Origin: Pseudomonas viciae
Lineage (GTDB): Bacteria > Pseudomonadota > Gammaproteobacteria > Pseudomonadales > Pseudomonadaceae
Direction: 5' to 3'
Assembly: GCF_004786035.1 (NCBI RefSeq)
Contig: NZ_CP035088.1
Coordinates: 4,004,001 to 4,068,000 of the forward strand
Length of the DNA: 64,000 nt
Positions 7,853 through 16,307 of the stretch are shown in pieces. Positions within the stretch are counted from its first letter, which is position 1, and each line of letters starts with the position of its first letter. Both the position numbers and the translations under genes were made by a program. The notes below the pieces were generated by a model that made no database searches, was not told where the DNA came from, and saw only the letters and a program-made list of their open reading frames with translations.

Positions 7853-8759
7853 CGCGGGCCTCCATCGCATAGGTAGCGCGTACCAGCCGCACCGCATCGA
7901 CACCGATCGAACCGTCTTCGACCATGCCTTGGATGCTCCGGGCGAGATGGGCGATGACGCCCTCGTATTCGTGATAGAGGGACGTCTTGAAACCCACGCT
8001 GTCCTTGAGCAGGTCGACGATGACCTGGCGTCCGTCGGCGTAGTCGATCACCAGGTCCTTCTGTTCGCCGTGGGCATAGTCCCAGCTCAGTTCAACGCTC
8101 GCCTCCAGCCCGACCGCGTTGGTCAGCGTGACCAACGCCCCCATGTCGATCCCCAACGCATTTCGACGAACCTGCGCCCCGGTGACCTCGAATCGGCCAA
8201 GCACAAAGCTCAGCGTGTCGTAGACATTCGGGCCATTGTCGGCAATGCAGCCGCCACCACAGGCGGCACTGTCCAAATACCAGGTGTCATGGCCGGCATG
8301 ATCCTCGATGCGCTCGTGGTAACGCGCCCGGACATGCACCGCGTCATTGAACAGGCCTTGCTTCACGGCATTGAGCAAGTGGATGTTGTAGCGTCGGTGA
8401 AAGGCCGTGAGCAGCGTCAGGTTCAAGCGGCGGGCCATGTCGCGCAATTGCTCGGCCTGGTCCAGTTCGAGGGTCAATGGTTTCTCGCAGCACACATGCT
8501 TGCCCGCCTCCAGGGCGGCCATGCAAGCGGTGAAGTGAAGATGGTTGGGCAGGTTGATGATCACCGCGTCGAGGTCCGGGTCGGCGAGCAAGGTGGTGTA
8601 ATCGGTATGGCAACGCACATCCGTCGCCGCGAATGGCGCCAGCCGTTCGGGCGCCTTGTCGCACACTGCCACCAGTTGGCACAGGGTGCTGTCTTGCAGC
8701 GCCTTGAGGTAGTAGTGGGAAATCACTCCCATGCCGATGATGCCAAGCCTTATGGTCAT
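7842..8759 (-). CDS. Gfo/Idh/MocA-family oxidoreductase (first)
   Basis: This 305-residue NAD(P)-dependent enzyme has an N-terminal Rossmann fold (GIIGMG at 6-11) and the family signature EKPLTL with Lys93. The family oxidises or reduces ring or side-chain hydroxyls of sugars, cyclitols and nucleotide sugars, as in WbpB, NtdC and IolG. In the usual D-x-G-x-H-x-x-D motif the histidine is replaced by asparagine (DNGPNVYD). Since that histidine normally assists proton transfer, its loss could mean altered chemistry. The start overlaps the upstream stop (ATGA). It shares this operon with a second member of the family and with two DegT enzymes, their common partners. Confidence 0.85.
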   Translation of the reverse strand: MTIRLGIIGMGVISHYYLKALQDSTLCQLVAVCDKAPERLAPFAATDVRCHTDYTTLLADPDLDAVIINLPNHLHFTACMAALEAGKHVCCEKPLTLELDQAEQLRDMARRLNLTLLTAFHRRYNIHLLNAVKQGLFNDAVHVRARYHERIEDHAGHDTWYLDSAACGGGCIADNGPNVYDTLSFVLGRFEVTGAQVRRNALGIDMGALVTLTNAVGLEASVELSWDYAHGEQKDLVIDYADGRQVIVDLLKDSVGFKTSLYHEYEGVIAHLARSIQGMVEDGSIGVDAVRLVRATYAMEARDAR

Positions 8760-9841
8760 GCCGCTGTCCTCGTGATTCGGGAAATACCGAGTTGTCCCGC
8801 GATGCTGTCGAGCTGCTCCAACAGTGCGGCATCGACGGGAATGCCCTGTGCCAGGCGTTCGGTACGCACCCCCAGGTCAGGCGCGCCGGGATAGCTCAGT
8901 GGGTCGAACGCCGGATGCACGGGCGCCTGCGTGATGTACTGGAGCAATCGGTCCATCGACGAGCGGAAACCTTCGCCAGCACCAAAGGCTTCGGGGGACA
9001 GGGCCAGGAAGAAGTGGCCGATGCTATTGCGCCCTGGGTTGCCAAAGTCCGCACCGGTCTGGGCACCACTGAGCACCCCGCACAGGATCTCGACCATCAT
9101 TCCAAGGCCCAAGCCCTTGTGTCCGCCCTGCTCCGCGTAAGCCCCGCCGAGCATCGGCAGCATCGCGCTGCCGTCCAGGTACGCGCCAGGATCGCTAACC
9201 TCGCGGCCTTCGGCATCGTGAAGCCAGCCGGTGGGAATGGTTTGCTGGCGTCGAATGGCCTGTTTGATCTTGCCGCTGGCGCAGACCGTCGTGCTCATGT
9301 CCAACAGGAATGGCGCTGGCATAGCCGCCACCGGAGCCGCCAGGCTGATCGGGTTCGTCCCCATCAAGGGCGCCATACTGCCCAGCGGATGAGCGACAGG
9401 CTCACGACCCAGGTTGGTCATGGCCATGCCGATCATGCCGTGTTCCAGTGCCATGCTGGCGTAGAAACCTGCCGCGCCAAAGTGCGAACTGTTACGCACC
9501 ACCACACAGCCGATCCCAAAGTCCCGGGCCTTGTCGATGGCCCGTTCCATGGCCTGCTGTCCCGCCAACAGTCCCAGCCCGCCGTCGGCATCAAGGGTGG
9601 CGCAGGCCCCTTGGTCGCTGATCCACTGGCCGGTGGCGGCCAGGTTGATTTCACCACTCCGGGCACCGGCGATATAGACATTGACCAGGTTGGCGATGCC
9701 ATGGGTATCGTGGCCGTTCAGATCGGCATGCAGTAACACGGGCGCCGCCTTCTGGGCCTGGGATGCGGTGAAGCCTGCTGCCTTAAGGGCAGCCACAGTG
9801 AACCCATGCAGCTCGTTGGCTGCAATGCAGAAGAAATCCAT
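8756..9841 (-). CDS. Malate/L-lactate dehydrogenase family (imine or 2-oxoacid reductase type)
   Basis: This 361-residue protein belongs to the Ldh2/MDH2 family, a fold distinct from Rossmann dehydrogenases. Members include 2,3-diketogulonate reductase, ureidoglycolate dehydrogenase and delta-1-piperideine-2-carboxylate reductase. Family signatures are HADLNGHDTHG (His47 region) and NSSHFGAAGFY with His120. NLGREPVAHPLG, GTNPIS and GGHKGLGLGMMVEIL are also typical. It starts six bases upstream of the M20 gene's stop region and overlaps the next oxidoreductase by four bases. In this context it could reduce a 2-oxo acid or a cyclic imine formed by a DegT enzyme. Its substrate is unknown. Confidence 0.85.
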   Translation of the reverse strand: MDFFCIAANELHGFTVAALKAAGFTASQAQKAAPVLLHADLNGHDTHGIANLVNVYIAGARSGEINLAATGQWISDQGACATLDADGGLGLLAGQQAMERAIDKARDFGIGCVVVRNSSHFGAAGFYASMALEHGMIGMAMTNLGREPVAHPLGSMAPLMGTNPISLAAPVAAMPAPFLLDMSTTVCASGKIKQAIRRQQTIPTGWLHDAEGREVSDPGAYLDGSAMLPMLGGAYAEQGGHKGLGLGMMVEILCGVLSGAQTGADFGNPGRNSIGHFFLALSPEAFGAGEGFRSSMDRLLQYITQAPVHPAFDPLSYPGAPDLGVRTERLAQGIPVDAALLEQLDSIAGQLGISRITRTAA

Positions 9842-9847
9842 AGCGTT

Positions 9848-11122
9848 TTATCCTTGCTTGAGAGTGTTTTCGATCGGCTCGGCAAAGCGACGTAGCAGCC
9901 CCTTTACAGCGACTGCAAAGGTGTCCAGGTCATTGATCGAAACGTATTCACGGGAGGTGTGCGCTCCGTTGTCGGCCAGTGAGCCCGGCCCCCAGACGAC
10001 GCTGTAGGCGCCGTTGCCCTGAGCCCACATCGCATCGCAGGTGAAGGCCTGTTCGGCATCCGGGTTCGGCACGATGCCGGCCTCGCCCAACAGGCGCTGC
10101 AAGGCCACATGGCGGTTGTTCAGGACCGGCAAGCCGCGCTTGAGCCAACGAGCGCTGCAGGTCGTGCGCAGGCGTTCGACAGTCATGAGGAATGGCGGGC
10201 TTTGGGCGAAACGTGAGCCGCACTGCTGCAACGCCTGGTCGAACGCCTGCTCGATCAACACCTCGGCATCCCGCGCCTGAGCGGTGCTGCGATAGGCAAA
10301 ATTGAAGAGACAGTGCCCGCTACCGTAAACCCGGTTGTGGTGTATGCCGGTATGCAGGCCGGCCAGGGTCATCTTCACCTGCAGCGCGTGCAACGGCTCT
10401 GCCAACTGGGCAGCCATGGCCTGGGCGATGAAACCCAGAACCAGCGAAGCATTGTCGCCCTGTTGCGGAAAGTCGTCGGTCGAATCCCTGCCGTCCATCC
10501 GTACTTCGTATGTCATCGAGGTGGTAGAGGCATCGAAGTAACCGGGGCCGGTAGGCTCCACGAAGATGTTCAGACAGCCCAGGTAGCCTTGCTCGCACAG
10601 GTAGCGGGTACCATAGACGCCCATGGCGCCCCCTTCTTCACCGGCGACCACTTGGATCAGCACCCGGATATCGTCCAGCACCTGCGGCTCTTGCATCTGC
10701 AAGGCCTCCAGCGCTGCCAGCACCGCCAGGCCTGGCCCCTTATTGTCCACCGCGCCGCGGCCCTGTACGCAGCCGTCGACTACCTGCACAGGCAGATGAG
10801 GTGACACGGTGTCCATGTGGAAATTGAACATGACCGTACGTTCCCGTGGCCCGTTGCCGATCTCCAGCACGCTATGGGGCTGCCAAGCCAGGAACTGCGG
10901 CGCCTCGTTCATCCGGCGCTGTACCGACACCGGCACTCGCGCCTCATCGGGCAAGGCACCAGGACCGTTGAACACCTCGCGCATGCCCACTGCCTGCGCC
11001 CACTGGGCGAAGAGCATATTGGCCTGTGCGATGCACGAGGGCTGGCCGGTCTCCATCGGGGTCACCGTGTCGATGCACAGCAGTTGCTCAAGCCGGTCTA
11101 CGTATTTATCCGTGAACAGCAT
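9848..11122 (-). CDS. M20-family metallo-amidohydrolase (ArgE/DapE-like)
   Basis: This 424-residue protein has the zinc ligands and catalytic residues of M20 deacylases: His102 and Asp104 in NFHMDTVS, Asp126 in GRGAVDNKG, Glu162-Glu163 in AGEEGG, and a C-terminal His in GAHTSREYV. The family hydrolyses amide bonds of N-acyl amino acids (acetylornithine, succinyl-diaminopimelate) or small peptides. The start at 11122 has AGGAGG six bases upstream; a longer frame to 11170 lies inside the epimerase gene. It overlaps that gene by 17 bases. A likely role is removing an N-acyl protecting group during assembly of the product, by analogy with the arginine pathway. This is inference. Confidence 0.85.
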   Translation of the reverse strand: MLFTDKYVDRLEQLLCIDTVTPMETGQPSCIAQANMLFAQWAQAVGMREVFNGPGALPDEARVPVSVQRRMNEAPQFLAWQPHSVLEIGNGPRERTVMFNFHMDTVSPHLPVQVVDGCVQGRGAVDNKGPGLAVLAALEALQMQEPQVLDDIRVLIQVVAGEEGGAMGVYGTRYLCEQGYLGCLNIFVEPTGPGYFDASTTSMTYEVRMDGRDSTDDFPQQGDNASLVLGFIAQAMAAQLAEPLHALQVKMTLAGLHTGIHHNRVYGSGHCLFNFAYRSTAQARDAEVLIEQAFDQALQQCGSRFAQSPPFLMTVERLRTTCSARWLKRGLPVLNNRHVALQRLLGEAGIVPNPDAEQAFTCDAMWAQGNGAYSVVWGPGSLADNGAHTSREYVSINDLDTFAVAVKGLLRRFAEPIENTLKQG

Positions 11123-11975
11123 GTTTCGCCTCCTGGCAGGATTGCAGCAAGTCCCGTGCATGCCCGGCATAGGCCTGATAGGTCTGCCGTTGTCGATGCG
11201 GATCCGTGGCCGACTGTTTGAGGTGCGGAATCAGGCACAGGTGCGGCTCGATCGAAAACCAGCCGTTGTAACCCTTGTCCAGCAGCAGATTGATGCAGTC
11301 TTTGGCCCGCACCTGGCCTTCCCCGGGGAAGGTGTAGTGCACTTCGTCCGCTTCCCGGCAGCCATCCTTCAGATGCACATGCGCCACGTGCGGGAGAACC
11401 TGGCGCAGGAACGCCAAGGCGTCATAGCCATAACTCAGGCCATTGCCGATATCGAACAACAGCTTCAAGTGATCCGAGCCAACGGCATCGAGCAACTGCA
11501 AGGTCTGCTCGGCGCCCTGGCCGGCCCAACCGGCACAGTTCTCGTGTATCAGCACGACATCGGCGTCTTCGGCCACCTCGACCAGACGCTTGAATCGCTC
11601 AATGACCGCATGCCGCCAGCGGGCCTCGTCCCAGCCACAATTGGGGTAGGACATGACACGGATCATCCGCGTCCCCAGACGCCCGGCCATCTGCAACAGG
11701 CATTGCAACTCGGCCCAGTCAGTCTGCCAGTCGGTATCGATCCTGCTGCCCCAATTGCCGATCTGCGAGGCCAGGACCACCACGTCCACGGACTGTGCGA
11801 GCAGCGAATCGCACATCGATACGCGTGATCGTTCCGACAGGTTGGCCAGCGGCACGCTGTCGACACTGCGCAGCTCGAGATGCCGCCAGCCCAGTTCAGC
11901 GTGGCACGCCAACTGCTCGGCCAAGGACGCGCAGCCTTCATCGGCGATCCCCGTGAGCTTAAATGACCTCGGCAT
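11106..11975 (-). CDS. Sugar isomerase/epimerase-like TIM barrel
   Basis: This 289-residue protein belongs to the xylose-isomerase-like (AP endonuclease family 2) superfamily, which includes IolE, IolI and ketose 3-epimerases. Metal-binding acidic and histidine positions are visible in order: LIHENCAGW, LLFDIGN, HVHLKDG, FPGEG and FSIEPH. GGAG precedes the ATG by seven bases, and the gene overlaps the DegT gene by 17 bases. It may isomerise or epimerise the sugar or cyclitol handled by the Gfo/Idh and DegT enzymes. An inosose-type dehydratase or isomerase is equally possible. Confidence 0.82.
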   Translation of the reverse strand: MPRSFKLTGIADEGCASLAEQLACHAELGWRHLELRSVDSVPLANLSERSRVSMCDSLLAQSVDVVVLASQIGNWGSRIDTDWQTDWAELQCLLQMAGRLGTRMIRVMSYPNCGWDEARWRHAVIERFKRLVEVAEDADVVLIHENCAGWAGQGAEQTLQLLDAVGSDHLKLLFDIGNGLSYGYDALAFLRQVLPHVAHVHLKDGCREADEVHYTFPGEGQVRAKDCINLLLDKGYNGWFSIEPHLCLIPHLKQSATDPHRQRQTYQAYAGHARDLLQSCQEAKHAVHG

Positions 11976-13074
11976 GGCTGAACTCCTTCAACGCCTCGAT
12001 GACGCGCGATACCTGCCCATCGCTCATGCCGGAGCACAGGGGCAATGCCAGGCATTGCTTGCCCAGCAGACGCGCATTGGGGTAGTGCGCCGGCCCTGCG
12101 GACCATTGGACAAACGCCGGCTGCTCAGGCAACGGCACAGGAAAATGCACGCGGGTCTGGATACCGCGCGCGGTGAGATGCCTGGTCAGCCGCTCACGCT
12201 CGGCACTGCGCACGACATAAGCGTGAGGGGAGAAATCCGGGGTACCGCGATGCTGGCCGAGCAACACGCCGTCGCTGGCTTCGATGGCTTCGTCGTAGGC
12301 CTTTGCAATGGCCTGCTTGCGGGCCAGGTGCAAGTCGTTTTCCCGCAACCGGGCCTGCAGCCAGGCGGCATTGGTCTCATCCATGCGGCTGTTGTATCCC
12401 AAGCGCTGGTGGTAGAAACGCCGACGGCCGTCCTGCCCATGATTGCGCAGCATCCGGACGGCTCCCGCCACCTGGTCGTCGTCAGTAATCACCGCGCCAC
12501 CGTCGCCGATACCGCCCAAGGGTTTGGCCGGAAAGAAGGAATACACGCCAATGTCACCGAGTGTGCCGGCATGACGGCCGCGCAGGCGCGCACCGAATGC
12601 GGTGGCACTGTCCTCGAGAATCAGGACATCGTCGGGCAATGCCTCACGCAACGCGTCGACGTCAGCCAGGCCGCTGAACAGGTGGGCGACCAATACCGCC
12701 CGCGTCCGGGGGGTCAAGGCGCGGACGACGGCCTCGGCCTCGAGCACGCCGCTGTGGGGGGCGACGTCCACGAATATCGGTGTAGCACCCGCCTGCACAA
12801 TGGATGAGGCGGCCGATACATAGCAAAAAGCAGGTGTTATGACCTCATCTCCCGGTCCAATACCGGATGCAATCAGCGACAGGGTCAGGCCAGAGGTCGC
12901 AGAACTTACACAGACAGCGTGGCGCGCACCGACCTTGGTCGCCAGGACTTGCTCGAAATTCTGAACCTGCTGCTTGAGAATGAAATCGCCTTGTTGGACC
13001 CGGGCAGCGAGAATCTCGAGTATCTGTGTCTGCGCATTGGGATAACGGCGTTGGAAATCCTGGTACTTGATCAT
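11959..13074 (-). CDS. DegT/DnrJ/EryC1/StrS-family PLP enzyme (first)
   Basis: This 371-residue enzyme is a member of the sugar aminotransferase family. Lys184 in SFFPAKPLGGIGDGG is the PLP Schiff-base lysine, Asp155 in ILEDSATAFGA pairs with the pyridine nitrogen, and VCVSSATSGLTL binds the cofactor phosphate. Typical substrates are keto-sugars, keto-nucleotide sugars and keto-cyclitols. The ATG at 13074 overlaps the stop of the second DegT gene (ATGA); an in-frame extension to 13233 is rejected because it lies inside that gene. It is similar in plan but clearly diverged from its tandem neighbour, so the two probably act on different positions or form a heteromer. Confidence 0.88.
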   Translation of the reverse strand: MIKYQDFQRRYPNAQTQILEILAARVQQGDFILKQQVQNFEQVLATKVGARHAVCVSSATSGLTLSLIASGIGPGDEVITPAFCYVSAASSIVQAGATPIFVDVAPHSGVLEAEAVVRALTPRTRAVLVAHLFSGLADVDALREALPDDVLILEDSATAFGARLRGRHAGTLGDIGVYSFFPAKPLGGIGDGGAVITDDDQVAGAVRMLRNHGQDGRRRFYHQRLGYNSRMDETNAAWLQARLRENDLHLARKQAIAKAYDEAIEASDGVLLGQHRGTPDFSPHAYVVRSAERERLTRHLTARGIQTRVHFPVPLPEQPAFVQWSAGPAHYPNARLLGKQCLALPLCSGMSDGQVSRVIEALKEFSHAEVI

Positions 13075-14204
13075 GACTGGGCTCCGGCGGCGGCATAGAA
13101 CTCGGTGATCGCCTGGCACACGCTGGCAACATCTGACGCAGTCAGATCGGCATAGAGAGGAAGGCCCAACGCCCGGGTGGCGGCCCGCTCGGCGACCGGA
13201 AAACGACCCTCGGCATGGGTTGGCCCGGCGCACACCGGCTGCAGGTGCAGCGGCAGCGGGTAGTAGGCCTCGACGCCAATCCCGCGCGCAGCGAGATGCT
13301 CGGCCAGACCGTCACGGTTCTGCGCCTCGATCAGGTAGACATAGTCGACGCATCGCTGGCGCGCTGCCCGAGGCAACGTGACCGGCACCTGCAGGTATTC
13401 ACCCAAGGGCCCCAGGTGCAAGTCGTAGGCATCGCGAAGCGCGGCACGTCGTTCGATCTCCTGGTCCAGCTCGGGCAATCGTGCCCTCAGCCATAGGGCC
13501 TGCAGGTCGTCCATTCGGCTGTTGTAGCCCAGGCACTGCGCCAGGCCGCTGGCATCACGGCCATTGTCGAGGATCTGTCGCACCCGCCTGGCCAGATCCG
13601 CATCGCGGGTCAGGACCATTCCGGCATCGCCGAGCGCACCCAGGGTCTTGGTGGGGAAGAACGACAGTACGCCAAGGTCCCCGATCAGCCCGGCATGCCT
13701 GTCGTTCCAGCGCATTCCGATACCTTCGGCGCTGTCCTCGACAACCTTCAAACCATGTCGACGGGCGATGTCCATCAACGCGTCCATTTCGGCCATTTGC
13801 CTGAACAGATGGACCGGCATGATGGCTCGGGTACGCGGGGTGATGCAGGCTTCGATCAGGGAGCAGTCAATTGCGTAGCTGCCAGGTTCGATATCGACGA
13901 ACACCGGCGTCGCCCCCACTTGCAGGATGCAGGAGACCGAAGCGAAGAAGCTGTAGCAAGGCACGATGACTTCATCACCCGGGCCGATGCCCAGCGCCAT
14001 CAGACAGATGATCAGCGAATCGGTAGCGTTGCCGGTGGCGATAGCATGGGGCGCGCCGGTATAAGTGGCGATAGCCTGCTCAAACGCCCGCACCTGTTGG
14101 TCATTGACCCAACCGGACTGTCGATGAAACTCCGCCAGCCCCTCCTCCAGCAGCGGCAAGGCGCGGGTGAATCCTTCGGTGATCTGGAAAAACGGAACAC
14201 TCAT
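13071..14204 (-). CDS. DegT/DnrJ/EryC1/StrS-family PLP enzyme (second)
   Basis: This 377-residue paralogue of the next gene has PLP lysine Lys186 in SFFPTKTLGALGDAG, Asp157 in KVVEDSAEGIG and the phosphate-binding stretch AIATGNATDSL. The N-terminal FFQITEGFTRALPLLEEG differs from the other copy. It begins with an ATGA overlap to the Gfo/Idh gene upstream. A Gfo/Idh dehydrogenase immediately followed by a DegT aminotransferase is the arrangement of WbpB-WbpE and of kanosamine genes, where a hydroxyl is oxidised to a ketone and then transaminated. By analogy this enzyme may aminate the ketone made by the adjacent oxidoreductase. Confidence 0.88.
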   Translation of the reverse strand: MSVPFFQITEGFTRALPLLEEGLAEFHRQSGWVNDQQVRAFEQAIATYTGAPHAIATGNATDSLIICLMALGIGPGDEVIVPCYSFFASVSCILQVGATPVFVDIEPGSYAIDCSLIEACITPRTRAIMPVHLFRQMAEMDALMDIARRHGLKVVEDSAEGIGMRWNDRHAGLIGDLGVLSFFPTKTLGALGDAGMVLTRDADLARRVRQILDNGRDASGLAQCLGYNSRMDDLQALWLRARLPELDQEIERRAALRDAYDLHLGPLGEYLQVPVTLPRAARQRCVDYVYLIEAQNRDGLAEHLAARGIGVEAYYPLPLHLQPVCAGPTHAEGRFPVAERAATRALGLPLYADLTASDVASVCQAITEFYAAAGAQS

Positions 14205-15256
14205 CGAACGGCCTCCTTGGCCATATGCATATTGATCGACGCCAATGCGCTGGCAGATGCAACGCCGCGGGCCTGCTCCAGCAACTCGACAACCTGCTGG
14301 TTGAACGCCACTGTGCCGCTGCGAGGCATATCGGCGCCGTGACCCTGCAGGTGGTTCCTGAAATAGCGGTAGTACTCGCCCACACATGTGGTCAGGGGCT
14401 CGTCAGCGAAGATCTGGTGAGCAGTACTGCCACTGTGCTCGGTGTCGCATCTGAGCTGTGCGTAGCTGTCGTCGGCGCCTACGGGGAAAAAGCCTTCGCA
14501 GCATTCGCCACTCTCCAGTTGCAGGCGCACACTGCGTTGGCGGATCGGGCTGGCAAGATCCGATTCGAGCAGCACCTCGATGCCTTGCTCATCGCGCCAG
14601 CCGATGCTGCCGGCCTTCATGGCCTGGCGCAGCTTGCCTTCGACGCGCAGATCTTCGGTGTGCGCGCGGAACCCGGACGCCGGAGCACCCGCGAACAGCA
14701 ACGCCAGGCTGACCTGATGCGGCATTTCAATGTCGAACAGGTGTTCGCCATGGCGGGTGAAAGAGCGCGAAAAGCGAGGCTTGTCATGGACGATGTGCAC
14801 ACTGCGAAGCGGCTGTTCACTGGCTTCCAGCCACCGGGTGAGCCGTGGGACCAACTGACTGTGGCCCCACACCGAAACCACCAGGATCTGCGCACCATAT
14901 TGTTGCTCCATGGAACGCAGCGCCTGGGCCTCGGCCAGGTTCATCACCATGGGTTTCTCAATGATGATGTATCGGAAACCGGCCATAAGCGCTTCGTGCA
15001 CATGACGCAAGTGCAGGGCCGGTGGCGTACAGATATGCACGACACCTACCCTGCCCTGCAGTGCCGACGCCTCGGGTAGGCAGCGCTGCATCACCAGGCC
15101 ATCGACCAACCCACTGCCCAGCTCAGGGTCCACGACCGTGATGGTGGTGTCGACGTCGGGCAGGCAGCCCTGCCGATGCAATGAGCGCAGGCTGGCCAGA
15201 TGCAGGTTTCTCCCGCAGTGACCGAAGCCTAGGATGATTGAGCGCAGCATCGTCAT
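14201..15256 (-). CDS. Gfo/Idh/MocA-family oxidoreductase (second)
   Basis: This 351-residue protein opens with a dinucleotide-binding motif (SIILGFGHCGRN, residues 6-17) and carries the family signature IIIEKPMVMN. A histidine is retained in the substrate-site segment (FDIEMPHQVSLAL), unlike the first Gfo/Idh enzyme of the operon. It is about 45 residues longer than that paralogue and clearly diverged. It lies between trpC and the second DegT gene with ATGA overlaps on both sides, so it is translated in step with them. A dehydrogenase for the substrate of the adjacent aminotransferase is the natural reading; the substrate is not known. Confidence 0.83.
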   Translation of the reverse strand: MTMLRSIILGFGHCGRNLHLASLRSLHRQGCLPDVDTTITVVDPELGSGLVDGLVMQRCLPEASALQGRVGVVHICTPPALHLRHVHEALMAGFRYIIIEKPMVMNLAEAQALRSMEQQYGAQILVVSVWGHSQLVPRLTRWLEASEQPLRSVHIVHDKPRFSRSFTRHGEHLFDIEMPHQVSLALLFAGAPASGFRAHTEDLRVEGKLRQAMKAGSIGWRDEQGIEVLLESDLASPIRQRSVRLQLESGECCEGFFPVGADDSYAQLRCDTEHSGSTAHQIFADEPLTTCVGEYYRYFRNHLQGHGADMPRSGTVAFNQQVVELLEQARGVASASALASINMHMAKEAVR

Positions 15257-16041
15257 ACAGCCTCATCCGCGCCCAGCAGCCGACGGCTCTCCAGGCAAGG
15301 GTCAGCAGCTGTTAGCAGACGTTCCCCCACCAACGCGGCGGCAAAGCCGATGCGTTCTACCAATTGCATGTCCTGATGACCGGCAACACCGCTTTCCGCC
15401 ACGGCGATTACCGAAGCAGGCAGACACTCGAACAATTGGGCGGAACGGTCGAAGTCGACCTTGAAGGTATCGAGGTCGCGATTGTTGATACCCACTATCG
15501 ACGCGTCGACCGATAGCGCCTGGTCGATGTCCGCCTCGTCAAAAGTCTCCACCAATACATCCAGCCCCAGCTGGTTCGCCAAGGCATGCAACCTCGCAAG
15601 GCTGCCGGGCGGCAGGCAGCGGACGATCATCAATATCGCGTCGGCGCCCAGAGCCCGCGCCTCGTAGACTTGATACTCATCGACGATGAAGTCCTTGTAC
15701 ATCACCGGCAAGGTGATTTGAGGATGGTTGGCCAGCATGCCAACGACATGGGGCGCATTACCAAAGAACCGACTGTCGGCGATGACCGACAAGGCACTGG
15801 CGCCCCCGGCCTGGTAAGCCATCGCCAACTGGAGTGGATCATAGTCAGCACGCAGCACGCCCTTGGACGGCGAGCGGTACTTGGCTTCGGCAATGAGCGA
15901 GATTCCCTCGCCTGCCAAGGCACCGGCAAAGTGACGGGGCGCCCGTGCGTCACGAATCCGCTTGAGCAGGGCATCGATACCGTGCGCCTGCTTGCGTTGA
16001 GCCGTTTCCTGGACTTTGTATCTGACAATCTCTTCGAGCAT
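15253..16041 (-). CDS. trpC: Indole-3-glycerol phosphate synthase
   Basis: This 262-residue TIM barrel closes the indole ring from carboxyphenylamino-deoxyribulose phosphate. Glu52 and Lys54 in IAEAKYRSPSKG, the lysine in MYKDFIVDEYQ, GINNRDL and VAESG form the expected active site. It is a free-standing TrpC, not fused to TrpF. It is the first gene of the 14-gene operon, about 120 bases downstream of the lux-box. The leader shows no short reading frame with tandem tryptophan codons, so classic trp attenuation is not apparent and control is more likely by LuxR-type activation. The SD sequence before the ATG is weak. Confidence 0.92.
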   Translation of the reverse strand: MLEEIVRYKVQETAQRKQAHGIDALLKRIRDARAPRHFAGALAGEGISLIAEAKYRSPSKGVLRADYDPLQLAMAYQAGGASALSVIADSRFFGNAPHVVGMLANHPQITLPVMYKDFIVDEYQVYEARALGADAILMIVRCLPPGSLARLHALANQLGLDVLVETFDEADIDQALSVDASIVGINNRDLDTFKVDFDRSAQLFECLPASVIAVAESGVAGHQDMQLVERIGFAAALVGERLLTAADPCLESRRLLGADEAV

Positions 16042-16160
16042 GGAACGACCACCATCAATGAGTTTGGGATAACGCCGGTAACAAGGCTGCAGAGAAACAG
16101 CGAGCGGTTCCTCTGCCAGCCGGCGAGGAGCAAACCTAATGGCCGTGAAGGTTTAAAACC

Positions 16161-16180
16161 ACCTACCCAATGGGGTAGGC
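16161..16180. promoter_or_regulatory. lux-box-like inverted repeat between trpC and luxR
   Basis: ACCTACCCAATGGGGTAGGC fits the 20-base lux-box layout, including the CT-N12-AG core (CT ACCCAATGGGGT AG). The central 18 bases pair at 8 of 9 dyad positions. It lies in the divergent gap, 120 bases from the trpC start and 128 bases from the second luxR start. It is about 80 bases upstream of the luxR promoter. For the trpC side it could overlap the -35 region, though the -10 there is poor (ATTAGG or TTAGGT near 16140-16134), as expected of an activator-dependent promoter. Confidence 0.7.
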
Positions 16181-16242
16181 AGGCGGCAGGATGCCATCGG
16201 CGATGGGCTGCACCAGCATGCGATGGCACTGGCCCTGCAGGC

Positions 16243-16271
16243 TTTCCAAGGGGATTTCGCTGGGGTATAAC
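16243..16271 (+). promoter_or_regulatory. Sigma-70 promoter of the second luxR gene
   Basis: TTTCCA (16243-16248) and TATAAC (16266-16271) are separated by 17 bases and lie about 37 bases before the ATG at 16308. Confidence 0.55.
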
Positions 16272-16307
16272 AAACGCTGGGAAACGGCATCCGGAAATGG
16301 AGATTCG

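Noticed and set aside
15981..16160. trp attenuator or leader peptide before trpC
   Set aside because: No short frame with consecutive tryptophan codons, and no terminator-antiterminator pair was visible.
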